Of a stretch of DNA of 64,000 bases, positions 1-8,477 are shown one piece after another (the first letter of the stretch is position 1; each line of letters starts with the position of its first letter). The notes below the pieces were generated by a model. The model saw only the letters and a program-made list of their open reading frames with translations. It searched no databases and was not told the DNA's origin. This DNA comes from Pontivivens ytuae (GTDB lineage: Bacteria > Pseudomonadota > Alphaproteobacteria > Rhodobacterales > Rhodobacteraceae): assembly GCF_015679265.1 (NCBI RefSeq), contig NZ_CP064942.1, forward strand, positions 744,001-808,000, read 5' to 3'. The translations under genes and the position numbers were made by a program.

Positions 1-411
1 AAGCAGGTGGATTTCCCGGCCCGCCGCCTGCCCACCGTCGAGGATGTCGCGCAGGAGGCCGACGTCGTCGCCATCCACGCCCCCGGCGGCGCGGACACCC
101 GCCACCTCTTCGGCGCCGCGGCCATCGCCGCGATGAAGCCGACCGGCGTCCTGATCAACACCGCCCGCGGCGACGTGGTGGACGAGACCGCCCTGATCGC
201 GGCACTTGAGGAGCACCGCATCGCCGGCGCCGGCCTCGACGTCTACGAGCACGAACCGACGGTCCCCGACCGCCTGCGCGCTCTCGACAACGCCGTCCTG
301 CTCCCCCATCTCGGCTCCGCCACGCTGGAGGTGCGGGAGGCGATGGGCATGATGGCCCTCGACAACATCGAGGCGGTGCTGGCCGGACGCCCCGCACCGA
401 ACCCAGTATGA
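1..411 (+). CDS. 2-hydroxyacid dehydrogenase, C-terminal part (5' truncated by window)
   Basis: C-terminal ~136 residues of a D-isomer-specific 2-hydroxyacid dehydrogenase (glyoxylate/hydroxypyruvate reductase or phosphoglycerate dehydrogenase type), which reduces 2-oxoacids with NAD(P)H in the cytoplasm. Visible are the NAD-domain motif NTARGDVVDE, the YEHEP segment carrying the catalytic Glu, and LPHLGSAT carrying the catalytic His. The reading frame is open from base 1, so the GTG at 7 is internal and the true start lies outside the window. The stop overlaps the slyX start by four bases (ATGA), indicating translational coupling. The exact substrate cannot be read from this fragment. Confidence 0.85.
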   Translation, partial: KQVDFPARRLPTVEDVAQEADVVAIHAPGGADTRHLFGAAAIAAMKPTGVLINTARGDVVDETALIAALEEHRIAGAGLDVYEHEPTVPDRLRALDNAVLLPHLGSATLEVREAMGMMALDNIEAVLAGRPAPNPV

Positions 412-614
412 GCGACGAGATCCGACGCCTCGAAGAAGCTCTCGCCGACGCCCTGCGCACGGTCGAGGAACTCAACGAGGTCGTCACGGACCAGGCGGGC
501 CGCATCGAACTCCTCGAACGCCGCGTCGCCCTCCTCATGCAGCGCGCAGCCGAAGCGGAAGCCGACCAACTCTCCGGCCTCCCCCTCGCCGACCAGAAAC
601 CGCCGCACTGGTAG
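408..614 (+). CDS. slyX: SlyX family protein
   Basis: A 68-residue protein of the SlyX family. It is a small acidic coiled-coil protein (heptads across residues 1-45) that ends in the family-typical PPHW C-terminus. The biochemical role of SlyX is not established. The start overlaps the upstream dehydrogenase stop (ATGA), so the two genes are probably one transcript. Length and the terminal PPHW motif make the family call firm. Confidence 0.85.
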   Translation: MSDEIRRLEEALADALRTVEELNEVVTDQAGRIELLERRVALLMQRAAEAEADQLSGLPLADQKPPHW

Positions 615-709
615 CACTCCCGCCCGTCGTCGGGACCTCGCAGCCCCTCCTCCCGTTGGGCCGGGCGCCGCTGACGCGGCGAGGCGCCTGCCTTCTTCTT
701 GCGTTGAAG

Positions 710-761
710 TATCCCCGCCGGAGGCACGCGCGATCGGCCGCAGGAGCCTCCGGCGGGGATA
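710..761 (+). repeat. Hairpin repeat (TATCCCCGCCGGAGGC family), copy 1
   Basis: TATCCCCGCCGGAGGC is followed after about 20 bases by its inverted copy and a short T run. The same hairpin recurs at 57241-57292, and a half copy is at 26724-26752. It lies in the gap between convergent slyX and the Excalibur gene and may serve as a bidirectional terminator. Confidence 0.75.
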
Positions 762-784
762 TTTTGAAGACAGATGAAAGGGGA

Positions 785-991
785 TCAGCGCCGAGGGGCG
801 CCCGGCAGGCTCACGCAGGCGATGCCGTCCCGGTCGCGGTCGAGCCGGTGCGGATCCCGCGCCAGGCCGCCGTTCTGGAGGTAGAACCGCTGCGCGCTCT
901 CCCAATCGGGGAAGTCGGCGCAGTCCCGGTCCGCGCCCTGGGCGAGCGCGGGACCGGCGAGCAGCGTGGCGAGGAGTGCCGCCCTTACCAC
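785..991 (-). CDS. Secreted Excalibur calcium-binding domain protein
   Basis: A small exported protein of about 68 residues. A signal peptide ([13 protein letters not shown], cleavage before QGADRDC) is followed by one Excalibur domain: DCADFPDW near the start, and DRDRDGIAC, which resembles an EF-hand calcium loop. The two Cys residues flank the domain as in the family. I chose a GTG start at 991 because GGAG lies about 5 bases upstream and translation then begins directly at the signal peptide; GTG at 994 is also possible. Either start overlaps the 3' end of gatA, so the gene is probably coupled to it. The function of the domain is not known in detail. Confidence 0.7.
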   Translation of the reverse strand: MVRAALLATLLAGPALAQGADRDCADFPDWESAQRFYLQNGGLARDPHRLDRDRDGIACVSLPGAPRR

Positions 992-2472
992 CACTTCTCC
1001 GGCTTGGCGGAGAAGCCCGCAGCCTGCTCCAGCGCATGGGCCGTGTTGAGCAGGTCGCCCTCCTCCCACGGCCGGCCGATGAGTTGGAGGCCGAGCGGCA
1101 GGCCCTTGCCCGACAGCCCGGCGGGGACCGAGATCCCGGGCAGCCCGGCGAGGTTCACCGTCACCGTGAACACATCGTTGAGATACATCTGGATCGGGTC
1201 CGCCTGCTCGTCGATCGCGCCGATCTCGAAGGCGGCGGACGGCGTCGCGGGCGTCAGGATCGCATCGATCCCTGCCGCAAAGACCTCCTCGAAGTCGCGT
1301 TTGATGAGCGCGCGCACCCGCTGCGCCTTCTTATAGTAGGCGTCGTAGTAGCCTGCGGACAGCACATAGGCGCCCAGCATCACGCGGCGCTGCACCTCCG
1401 GGCCGAAGCCCTCGGCCCGCGTCTTCTCGTACATCTCGGTGATGCCGTCGCCCTGCGCGAGCTTCGCCCGGTGGCCGTATTTCACCCCGTCATAGCGGGA
1501 CAGGTTGGAGGACGCCTCCGCCGGGGCGATCACGTAATAGGCAGGCAGCGCGTATTTCGTGTGGGGGAGCGAGATGTCGACCACCTCCGCGCCCGCGTCG
1601 CGCAGCATCGCGGCCCCGTCCTCCCACAGCTTCTCGATGGAGGCGGGCATGCCCTCGACCCGGTACTCCTTCGGAATGCCGATGCGCTTGCCGCGAATGT
1701 CGCCGGTCAGCGCAGCCTCGAAATCGGGCACCACGATGTCGGCCGAGGTGGAGTCCTTCGGGTCGTGCCCGGCCATAGCACCCAGCATGATCGCGGCGTC
1801 CCGCACCGTCTTCGTCATCGGCCCGGCCTGGTCGAGGGAGGACGCAAAGGCCACGATCCCCCAGCGCGAGCAGCGCCCGTAGGTGGGCTTCAACCCGACG
1901 ATGCCGGTGAAGGCCGCGGGCTGCCGGATCGAGCCGCCGGTATCGGTGCCGGTCGCCGCCAGACACAGGTCCGCGGCGACGGACGACGCCGAGCCGCCCG
2001 ACGAGCCACCCGCCGTCAGCCCCCGGTTCGAGCTCTCCGCCTTCCACGGCGACAACGCGGGGCCGTAAACCGAGTGCTCGTTGGAGGAGCCCATAGCGAA
2101 CTCGTCCATGTTGAGCTTGCCGAGCATCACCGCACCCGACGCCCACAGGTTCGCGGTCACCGTCGACTCGTAGCGCGGCGTGAAATTGTCGAGGATCTTG
2201 GAGGCCGCCTGCGTCCGCACCCCCTCCACGCAGAAGAGATCCTTGATGCCGAGCGGGATGCCGGTCATCGGCGCGGCGTCACCGGCCTTGATCCGGGCGT
2301 CGGCCGCATCGGCCATCTCTAGCGCCTTTTCCGGCGTCGGCGTCACGACGGCATTGAGGTCGCGCGCGCCCTCGATGGCGGTCAGGCATGCGTCGGTCAG
2401 GTCGCGAGAGGTCGTCTCGCCCTTGGCAAGCAGGTCGCGCGCTTCGGCGATGGTCAGGGTGTTCAGGCTCAT
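985..2472 (-). CDS. gatA: Asp-tRNA(Asn)/Glu-tRNA(Gln) amidotransferase subunit A
   Basis: The GatA subunit of the GatCAB transamidase hydrolyses glutamine and passes ammonia to mischarged Glu-tRNA(Gln) or Asp-tRNA(Asn). The amidase signature is intact: catalytic Lys in GIKDLF (near residue 78), the Ser-rich GGSSGGSAS loop (near 160) and DTGGSIR (near 180) with the cis-Ser and nucleophile. About 495 residues is normal for the family. I chose the ATG at 2472 because GGAG sits 5 bases upstream; an in-frame GTG at 2478 overlapping the gatC stop is an alternative. It lies directly downstream of gatC. gatB is not in this window. Confidence 0.97.
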   Translation of the reverse strand: MSLNTLTIAEARDLLAKGETTSRDLTDACLTAIEGARDLNAVVTPTPEKALEMADAADARIKAGDAAPMTGIPLGIKDLFCVEGVRTQAASKILDNFTPRYESTVTANLWASGAVMLGKLNMDEFAMGSSNEHSVYGPALSPWKAESSNRGLTAGGSSGGSASSVAADLCLAATGTDTGGSIRQPAAFTGIVGLKPTYGRCSRWGIVAFASSLDQAGPMTKTVRDAAIMLGAMAGHDPKDSTSADIVVPDFEAALTGDIRGKRIGIPKEYRVEGMPASIEKLWEDGAAMLRDAGAEVVDISLPHTKYALPAYYVIAPAEASSNLSRYDGVKYGHRAKLAQGDGITEMYEKTRAEGFGPEVQRRVMLGAYVLSAGYYDAYYKKAQRVRALIKRDFEEVFAAGIDAILTPATPSAAFEIGAIDEQADPIQMYLNDVFTVTVNLAGLPGISVPAGLSGKGLPLGLQLIGRPWEEGDLLNTAHALEQAAGFSAKPEKWW

Positions 2473-2474
2473 GG

Positions 2475-2762
2475 TCACTCCACCACCTTGGGCACGGCAA
2501 AGAAGCCCTCGCGCGCGTCCGGCGCGTTGGCGAGGATATCGTCCACCCGGTCGCCGTCCGTCATCTCGTCGACGCGCCGCTTCAGCGCCATCGGCGTGAC
2601 GGAGGTCATGGGCTCGACCCCTTGCGTATCGACCTCGTTCAGCTGCTCCATGAAGGCGAGGACGGAGGACAGCTCTTTCGCCAGCTCCGGCAGGTTCTCC
2701 TCCTCCACCCGGATGCGGGCGAGATGCGCGACCCGGCGCGCGGTATCGGTGTCGATGGCCAT
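2475..2762 (-). CDS. gatC: Asp-tRNA(Asn)/Glu-tRNA(Gln) amidotransferase subunit C
   Basis: A 95-residue GatC subunit that wraps around and stabilises GatA in the GatCAB complex. The helical N-terminus ([18 protein letters not shown]) and the [17 protein letters not shown] segment are typical, as is the C-terminal FAVPKVVE tail. Its stop lies just ahead of the gatA start, the usual gatC-gatA arrangement. Confidence 0.96.
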   Translation of the reverse strand: MAIDTDTARRVAHLARIRVEEENLPELAKELSSVLAFMEQLNEVDTQGVEPMTSVTPMALKRRVDEMTDGDRVDDILANAPDAREGFFAVPKVVE

Positions 2763-2864
2763 GGAAGGCTCCCTCGTGAAGCGTCGCGCACGGGTCTATC
2801 GCCCGCGCGGGGCGGGTTCAAGCGGGGCGGCGCGGCCTTGCTCCGTAACGGGGAGCGCCGCCCC

Positions 2865-3269
2865 CTACCAATCCTGCCACTTGGGGTCGAGGAGCCGCTT
2901 CAGCTCCGGGTGGAACTGCTCCATCTTCTCCCGCGGGGTGTCGTCGAACTCGCTGCGGATGTCGTCGCGTGCTCCGGCGCGCAGCAGGGCCTCCACGACG
3001 TCCGGGCTGCCTTGCCCGACGGCGACGTGCAGCGGGGTCTCGCCCATATCCCCGATGGCGTTCACGTCCGCACCAGCCTCGATGAGCAGGCGGACACCAT
3101 GGAGATCACCGCGCCGGACGATCACGTGGAGCGGCGTGTCCCCGCAACTGTCACGGCTGTTCACCTTGACCTGGTGCTTTCCCATCTTGTGCGGGAAGAG
3201 CGTGTCGACCGTCGACTGCAGGACCTCGTCGAGGGAACGCCACGTCCGATCCTTGGGTCGCTTCGCCAT
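2865..3269 (-). CDS. Ankyrin-repeat protein
   Basis: A 134-residue cytoplasmic protein made mostly of ankyrin repeats, with about three units visible. The consensus pieces are GDTPLHVIVRRGDLHGVRLL, AGADVNA and ETPLHVAVGQGSPDVVEALL. Ankyrin repeats mediate protein-protein contacts, and no enzymatic domain is present. I chose the ATG at 3269 (MAKRPKDRTW) because a purine-rich AGAAGAAG lies just upstream; the open frame extends further upstream but only as antisense to guaD. It lies between guaD and gatC on the same strand. The partner protein is unknown. Confidence 0.85.
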   Translation of the reverse strand: MAKRPKDRTWRSLDEVLQSTVDTLFPHKMGKHQVKVNSRDSCGDTPLHVIVRRGDLHGVRLLIEAGADVNAIGDMGETPLHVAVGQGSPDVVEALLRAGARDDIRSEFDDTPREKMEQFHPELKRLLDPKWQDW

Positions 3270-3334
3270 CTTCTTCTCTGTCCAAATATCCCGGGGAGTT
3301 CGGGCTCTGAGGCCGTTACGAGGTACTGCCTCCC

Positions 3335-4621
3335 TCACCCCACCGGTGCGCCGTTCACGTAAACCTGCGCCACCGCGCGGTCGTCGCCCAGCATGATCGT
3401 CGGGAACAGGGCCTCCCAGATGTCGCCGGCGCGCCCCGCGCGCTCCGCGATCACCGGCGTCGAGGCGAGGTCGAGCACCAGCAGATCCGCCTCGCGCCCC
3501 ACCTCCAGGTTGCCCACGTGCCGCGCCTGCCGCAGCACCTGCGCGGAGCCCTCGGTCGCGAGCCACAGCAGCTCCGCCGGATGCAGCGCGTCGCCGCGCA
3601 ACTGCCCGATCTCGTAGGCCGCGGCCATCGTGCGCAACATCGAGAAGCTGGAGCCGCCGCCCACATCCGTGGCAAGCCCCACCGGCACCCCCTGCCCCAC
3701 CAGCCCGCGCACGTCGCAGAGCCCCGAGCCGATGAAGGTGTTCGAGGTCGGGCAATGGGCGACACCCGTCCCGGTCTCCACCAGGCTCGCCCGCTCCCGG
3801 TCCGTCAGGTGGATCGCGTGGCCCATCACGGCGCCCTCGCCGACCAGTCCGTGGGTCTCGTAGACCGACAGGTAGTCGGGGTGGTCGGGGAAGAGCTCAC
3901 GCATCCAGGCGATCTCCTCCCGCTGTTCGCTCAGATGGGTCTGCATCGCGCAGTCGGGATGCTCGGCCCACAGGCTGCCCGCCGCGTCGAGCTGGTCGGG
4001 TGTCGAGGTCGGCGCGAACCGCGGCGTGACGGCGTAGCTCAGCCGCCCGCGGCCATGCCAGCGCTCCAGCAGCGCCTTCGACTGATCGTAGCCGGTCTGC
4101 GGATCGTCGCGCAGGCCGTCGGGCGCGTTGCGGTCCATCATCACCTTGCCCGCGACCATGCGCATGCCCCGCGCCTCGGCCGCCGCGAACAGCGCCTCCA
4201 CGCTCTCGGGATGGATTGTGCAGTAGCTCGCGGCCGTGGTGATGCCGTTGGCCAGCGAGAAATCGAGGTAGAGCTCCGCCATCCGCGCCGCGTAGTCCGG
4301 ATCGCCGAAGCGCATCTCCTCCGGGAACGTGTAGGAGTTCAGCCAGTCGATCAGCCGCCGGCCCCAGCTCGCGATGATGCCCGTCTGCGGATAGTGCACA
4401 TGGCAATCGACGAAACCGGCGAGTATGAGCCCCGCGCCATGGTCCGTGACCGGCACGTCCGGCGCCTCCGCCCGCAGCGCCTCCGCATCGCCCAACGCCG
4501 CGATTCGACCGTCACGGATAAGCACCGCACCGCGGCTCAGGTGCTCGGCGGCGTCGGGCCCATCGTGGAACGGATTCGAGCGGAAACGGAGGGTCTGACC
4601 CAGAAGAAGATGTGCGGCCAT
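3335..4621 (-). CDS. guaD: Guanine deaminase
   Basis: A 428-residue amidohydrolase that deaminates guanine to xanthine in purine catabolism. Metal-binding and active-site motifs are present: HVHYPQ (the first His pair), RFAPT, QTHLSEQ, the HCPTSN region and DVGGGSSFSM, the last diagnostic of guanine deaminases. The C-terminal β-sandwich (ADLLVLDLAS) is complete and the length is normal. The gene is divergent from the MFS transporter at 4670 across a short shared promoter gap. No xanthine dehydrogenase genes are in view. Confidence 0.93.
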   Translation of the reverse strand: MAAHLLLGQTLRFRSNPFHDGPDAAEHLSRGAVLIRDGRIAALGDAEALRAEAPDVPVTDHGAGLILAGFVDCHVHYPQTGIIASWGRRLIDWLNSYTFPEEMRFGDPDYAARMAELYLDFSLANGITTAASYCTIHPESVEALFAAAEARGMRMVAGKVMMDRNAPDGLRDDPQTGYDQSKALLERWHGRGRLSYAVTPRFAPTSTPDQLDAAGSLWAEHPDCAMQTHLSEQREEIAWMRELFPDHPDYLSVYETHGLVGEGAVMGHAIHLTDRERASLVETGTGVAHCPTSNTFIGSGLCDVRGLVGQGVPVGLATDVGGGSSFSMLRTMAAAYEIGQLRGDALHPAELLWLATEGSAQVLRQARHVGNLEVGREADLLVLDLASTPVIAERAGRAGDIWEALFPTIMLGDDRAVAQVYVNGAPVG

Positions 4622-4669
4622 GGCGGAAATCGGTTAGAGATCGGGCCTCTTCTCTAGGACATTCCGCCC

Positions 4670-5872
4670 ATGAAGTCCCGCCTTCCGTTTCTCTTCGTGA
4701 TCTTCACGGTCGTGATCGATTCCATGGGGATCGGGCTGATCCTGCCGGTGATGCCCGACCTGATCCGGGACCTCACCGGCCAGGGCCTGTCGGACGCCGC
4801 ACTCTGGGGCGGGGCGCTCGGCTTCACCTATGCCGCGATGCAGTTCCTGTTCTCGCCCACCGTCGGCAATCTGTCGGACCGGTTCGGGCGGCGGCGGGTG
4901 ATGCTCTTGTCGCTGACGGCGATGGGGATCGACTACCTGATCATGGGCTTTGCGGGCTCGATCTGGCTGCTCTTCGTCGCCCGCACGATCAGCGGGATCA
5001 CCGGAGCCACCTATGCCACAGCGAACGCGGTGATCGCCGACATCTCCCCACCCGAGAAGCGGGCGGCGAATTTCGGCATCGTCGGCGCGAGCTTCGGCAT
5101 CGGCTTCATCCTCGGCCCCGTCATCGGCGGGCTTCTGGGCCAGCTCGGCCCGCAGGCGCCGTTCTTCGCTGCCGGAGTACTTGCGCTCGCCAACGCGCTC
5201 TTCGGCTATCTCGTGGCACCCGAGCCGCTGCCGGTGGAAAAGCGCCGGGCCTTCGTCCTCTCCCAGGGCAATCCGTTCAAGGCGCTGGCGCGAGTCCACC
5301 GCCTGCCGGGGATCCGGGAGCTTCTGGCGGTGCTCCTCCTCTACATGATCGGGTCAAACGTCTACCCGGTGGTCTGGAGCTACTGGACGCAGGAGAAGTT
5401 CGGCTGGGACGTGGGCCTCGTCGGCCTGTCGCTCGCCGCCTTCGGCCTGTGCGCGGCGCTCGTGCAGGGCGGGTTGATCCGTGTGGCGCTCGCGCGGTTC
5501 AGCGCACCGGTCGTGGCCGCAGCCGGGCTGGGCATGAATGCGGTGGTCTATCTCCTGCTGGTGTGGGTGCCGAACACCGGCTGGCTCTTCGCTTTCCTGC
5601 CCCTCTCGGCGCTGGGGATGGTGGTGATGCCCGCGCTGCAGGGGATCATGTCGAGTGCCACGGCGGAGGACCGGCAGGGTGAGCTGCAGGGCGTCGTCTC
5701 CTCCCTGCAGGCGGTCGCGGCGATCGTGACGCCGCTGATCATGACGGCACTCTTCGAGCGGTTCACCGGGGAGGATGCGCTCTTCTACGAGCCGTCAATG
5801 CCGTTCGTGGCCTCCGCCGTGCTGACGGTCATCGCACTTGGGCTGTTCCTGCGGCACCAGCGGCGGGAGTAA
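4670..5872 (+). CDS. MFS drug transporter (TetA/TCR-like)
   Basis: A 400-residue major facilitator with 12 predicted membrane segments. It is related to the tetracycline-resistance TCR subfamily: an acidic residue in TM1 ([14 protein letters not shown]), motif [13 protein letters not shown] after TM2, and an [10 protein letters not shown] stretch in TM4. Such proteins are proton antiporters exporting small hydrophobic compounds. I do not assign a tetracycline specificity, because many alphaproteobacterial chromosomal members of this family have unknown substrates and there is no tetR partner here. Confidence 0.85.
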   Translation: MKSRLPFLFVIFTVVIDSMGIGLILPVMPDLIRDLTGQGLSDAALWGGALGFTYAAMQFLFSPTVGNLSDRFGRRRVMLLSLTAMGIDYLIMGFAGSIWLLFVARTISGITGATYATANAVIADISPPEKRAANFGIVGASFGIGFILGPVIGGLLGQLGPQAPFFAAGVLALANALFGYLVAPEPLPVEKRRAFVLSQGNPFKALARVHRLPGIRELLAVLLLYMIGSNVYPVVWSYWTQEKFGWDVGLVGLSLAAFGLCAALVQGGLIRVALARFSAPVVAAAGLGMNAVVYLLLVWVPNTGWLFAFLPLSALGMVVMPALQGIMSSATAEDRQGELQGVVSSLQAVAAIVTPLIMTALFERFTGEDALFYEPSMPFVASAVLTVIALGLFLRHQRRE

Positions 5873-5916
5873 GAGGCGTCCCGGAAGCGACAGGCACAGC
5901 TTCGCTCAAGCCGTCC

Positions 5917-6060
5917 GCCCGGCCGAAAGGCCGGGCCGCGCCCGACCTCCCCTCGGAGGGCGCGTTGGCGATGTCGGACGCAAAAGTCATGCCGTGAATG
6001 CTTGAGGGCGCGGACCCATCAATCCCGTCCCGCAAGCGCCCTCCAGGTCGGGCGCGGCCC
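5917..6060 (-). repeat. ~144 bp MITE-like repeat, copy 1 (inverted)
   Basis: A non-coding element with terminal inverted repeats beginning GGGCCGCGCCCGACCT at one end and reading into AGGTCGGGCGCGGCCC at the other. At 5917-5936 there is an attached GCCCGGCC/GGCCGGGC cap hairpin. The internal core TGAGGGCGCGGAC is shared. The same element occurs in the opposite orientation at 39764-39907 and 50631-50837. No open frame is conserved between copies, so it is probably a non-autonomous mobile or RNA-structured repeat. Confidence 0.8.
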
Positions 6061-6082
6061 TAAGCATCTTCACCCCAAACAT

Positions 6083-6108
6083 GAAAACGGGGCACCCGAG
6101 GCACCCCG
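6083..6108 (-). terminator. Probable terminator of the cold-shock gene
   Basis: Read on the minus strand, a CGGGG...CCCCG hairpin is followed by TTTT, located 29 bases past the cspA-like stop. The stem is short, so strength is moderate. Confidence 0.5.
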
Positions 6109-6136
6109 TGTTCGCGCTTTCCGGAGGGAAAAAGGT

Positions 6137-6340
6137 TCAGACGACCAGGTTGCCCGCGCTCTTGCGGCCATCGCGCCCGTCGATGAGTTCGTATTGGATC
6201 GGCTGGTTATCCTGAAGGGACTGAAGGCCGGCCTGCTGAACAGCGGAGATGTGCACGAACACGTCCTTGCCGCCCTCTTCAGGCTGAATGAAGCCGTAGC
6301 CCTTCTCGGAATTGAACCACTTGACGATGCCTTTAGCCAT
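6137..6340 (-). CDS. Cold-shock protein (CspA family)
   Basis: A 67-residue single cold-shock domain protein binding single-stranded RNA/DNA. The RNP-1 motif (KGYGFIQ) and RNP-2 motif (DVFVHIS) are intact and the protein is full length. It starts MAKGIVKWFNSEKG as in most alphaproteobacterial CspA paralogues. It is preceded by a roughly 250-base upstream region shared with divergent terC, so the mRNA may carry a long structured 5' leader, as known for csp genes; a precise promoter cannot be fixed by eye. Confidence 0.95.
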   Translation of the reverse strand: MAKGIVKWFNSEKGYGFIQPEEGGKDVFVHISAVQQAGLQSLQDNQPIQYELIDGRDGRKSAGNLVV

Positions 6341-6592
6341 TTCTGACGGTCCTTGAGCAGTGTGACCGGAGCAACGCCGCCCGGCCTTCTATTGTCCCGT
6401 CAACCGTACTGCACGCCCCTCGGGGCCCACTGATTGGCCATCAGGGTAAGCAGAGTGTAGCGGACACAATGCTTCGTTTCAACGCGGGCTACCGCAATTT
6501 CAGATGACAAGCCCGGCGGAACAACGGAAAACGGACGTCAATTCAGTATTTTGCTCGCTGTGCTCCAGTAAATCCTCCGAAAAGGTCTCACA

Positions 6593-7399
6593 ATGGAACT
6601 TCTGTCGTTCGAAAATCTCGGCAACCTTGTAATGCTCATATTCCTGCAGGCCGTGCTGGGCTTCGACAACCTGCTCTACATCTCCATCGAGTCGCAGCGC
6701 GCGCCCGCCGCCGATCAGGCCCGCGTGCGGCGGCTCGGCATCCTGATCGCCATCGCCCTGCGCATCGTGCTCCTCTTCATCATGATCCAGTTGCTGGAGG
6801 CGCTGTCCGAGCCGCTCTTCTCCCTCAACTGGGAGGGGGTGATCACTGGCGACTTCACCTTCGCCACCGTGGTCTTCCTCTTCGGCGGCGGCTTCATCAT
6901 GTACACGGCCGTCAAGGAGATCTCGCACCTCCTCTCCGTCGATCATCTGGAGGAGGGCGTGAACGGGGCGAAGCGCAAGTCGGCGGCCTCGGTCATCGCG
7001 CTCATCGTCTTCATGAACCTGATCTTCAGCTTCGACTCCATCCTGTCGGCGATCGCGATCACCGATGTCTTCCCGGTGCTTGCCATAGCAATCCTCGCCT
7101 CCGGCGCCGCGATGCTCCTGCTCGCCGACGACGTGTCGAGCTTCATCGAGAAGAACCGGATGTACGAGGTCCTTGGCCTGATGGTCCTGCTCATCGTCGG
7201 TGTCGTGCTCCTGGGCGAGGGCGGTCACCAGGCGCACATGCACCTTCTGGGCTACGAGGTCGTGGCGATGTCGAAATCCACCTTCTACTTCTCGGTCGTC
7301 GTCCTCTTCATCGTGCAGATCCTCCAGACCGGCTACCGCCGCAAGCTGGAGAAGGTCCGCGCCCACCGCGCCAAGCTGGTACAGAAGGCCGCCCCCTGA
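6593..7399 (+). CDS. TerC family integral membrane protein
   Basis: A 268-residue polytopic protein of the TerC family, with about seven to eight membrane segments and paired acidic motifs: LGFDNLLYI in the first half and FSFDSILSA in the second. TerC proteins are implicated in metal ion (Mn2+/Ca2+) export and in tellurite/envelope stress systems. It is the first gene of a rightward group containing XpaC, TelA, SPFH and zinc-ribbon proteins, which argues for an envelope-stress role rather than the simple Mn exporter type. A cold-shock gene diverges from it. Confidence 0.85.
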   Translation: MELLSFENLGNLVMLIFLQAVLGFDNLLYISIESQRAPAADQARVRRLGILIAIALRIVLLFIMIQLLEALSEPLFSLNWEGVITGDFTFATVVFLFGGGFIMYTAVKEISHLLSVDHLEEGVNGAKRKSAASVIALIVFMNLIFSFDSILSAIAITDVFPVLAIAILASGAAMLLLADDVSSFIEKNRMYEVLGLMVLLIVGVVLLGEGGHQAHMHLLGYEVVAMSKSTFYFSVVVLFIVQILQTGYRRKLEKVRAHRAKLVQKAAP

Positions 7400-7466
7400 C
7401 GGTGGGGTAGTTTCGCGGGGCCGAAATGCTTATCCTCAAACCGAACGAAGGAGAGGGGCCGCCCGA

Positions 7467-7559
7467 ATGAGCCGCAACGCGACCCGCCGCATCGCGATGA
7501 TCGTCCTGATCGTCCTCGTTGCGGTCGTCTCCTTCAGCGCGTTCGGGGCAACCCTCTGA
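7467..7559 (+). CDS. Small single-span membrane peptide (30 aa)
   Basis: The frame starts at ATG 7467 with GAAGGAGAG 9-15 bases upstream and encodes MSRNATRRIAMIVL followed by a hydrophobic stretch ending FGATL. That is a basic N-terminus plus one transmembrane helix. Its TGA overlaps the ATG of the XpaC-like gene (ATGA-type coupling), which together with the strong ribosome site makes translation likely. It matches no family I recognise; it could be a small subunit of the TelA/XpaC complex or a translational coupler. Confidence 0.55.
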   Translation: MSRNATRRIAMIVLIVLVAVVSFSAFGATL

Positions 7560-8473
7560 TGGCGCAGCGTTTCGGAGGCAAGTACAGCCCCGGTGCCACC
7601 CCGCCCCCGTCGGGGTCGGACGCACCCGCCCCCCTCTCCGGCCGCCAGGTGCGGCGCTGGACTGCGCGCCTCTCGCTCCTGTCGCTGGCGAGCGCGCCGA
7701 TGCTGGTCGCGGGGATCCTCGAGATCGGATCGGGCGACGCGGTGGCCATGGTCAGCGAGCTCGGCGCCTTCGCCCTGATGGCGAGCGGCGTCTGGCTGAC
7801 CCGCGAGGGGCTGAAGGCGGAGGACGCCTATCTCGCCCGCGCCGTCGCCCGCCCGCCGGGCACCCCGCGCAAGATCATCGGCGGCGTGGCCCTCGGCGCC
7901 GGGGTCGCCCTTGGCGCCGCCTTCGGCTGGGGCATTGGGCTTGTTCCCGGCGTGGTCTACGGCGCGCTCGCCACCGCGGCGCATCTCCTCGCCTTCGGCC
8001 TCGACCCGATGAAGGCGAAGGGCCTCGACGACCAGTCGGAGTTCGACCGCGACCGCGTCGCCACCGCCGTGGACCGGGCCGAGGGGCTGCTGGCCGAGCT
8101 GACCGAACAGGCCGCCCGCATCCGCGACCGCGGCATCGCCAACCGCGTCGAACGCTTCGCCGCCACCGCCCGCGCCATGTTCCGCCGGATCGAGGAGGAT
8201 CCGAGGGACCTCGCCGGTGCGCGCCGCTATCTCGGCGTCTACCTCTCCGGCGCGCGCGACGCGACCGCCCGCTTCGCCGATCTCTGGAGCCGCAATCGAG
8301 ACACAGCGGCCCGCGACGACTACCTCGCCCTCCTCGACGATCTGGAGAGCCGCTTTCAGGCGAAGTCCGCCACCCTGATCGAGAACGACCGCAGCGCCCT
8401 CGACATCGAGATCGAGGTGCTGCGCGACCGCCTGCAACAAGAGGGCGTCCGCCCCACGACCAACACGGAGTGA
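7559..8473 (+). CDS. XpaC-like protein (5-bromo-4-chloroindolyl phosphate hydrolysis family)
   Basis: A 304-residue protein with two or three N-terminal hydrophobic segments (residues ~40-65, ~70-85 and a Gly/Ala-rich span at ~105-140), then a long α-helical cytoplasmic region (~150-300). This is the layout of the XpaC family. The historical name reflects an indirect phenotype and no phosphatase motif is visible. In Bacillus xpaC lies beside a telA homologue (yaaN), and the same pair occurs here, with TelA starting 4 bases downstream. It probably acts with TelA at the membrane. Confidence 0.75.
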   Translation: MAQRFGGKYSPGATPPPSGSDAPAPLSGRQVRRWTARLSLLSLASAPMLVAGILEIGSGDAVAMVSELGAFALMASGVWLTREGLKAEDAYLARAVARPPGTPRKIIGGVALGAGVALGAAFGWGIGLVPGVVYGALATAAHLLAFGLDPMKAKGLDDQSEFDRDRVATAVDRAEGLLAELTEQAARIRDRGIANRVERFAATARAMFRRIEEDPRDLAGARRYLGVYLSGARDATARFADLWSRNRDTAARDDYLALLDDLESRFQAKSATLIENDRSALDIEIEVLRDRLQQEGVRPTTNTE

Positions 8474-8477
8474 TCCC

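Noticed and set aside
155..1336. Overlapping minus- and plus-strand frames around the 2-hydroxyacid dehydrogenase, slyX and Excalibur genes
   Set aside because: They are shadows of real genes in GC-rich DNA: Arg/Ala/Pro-rich, without domains or ribosome sites.
4670..5872. Tetracycline resistance gene tetA
   Set aside because: Similar motifs, but no adjacent tetR and no specificity-determining evidence; called only as a TCR-like MFS transporter.
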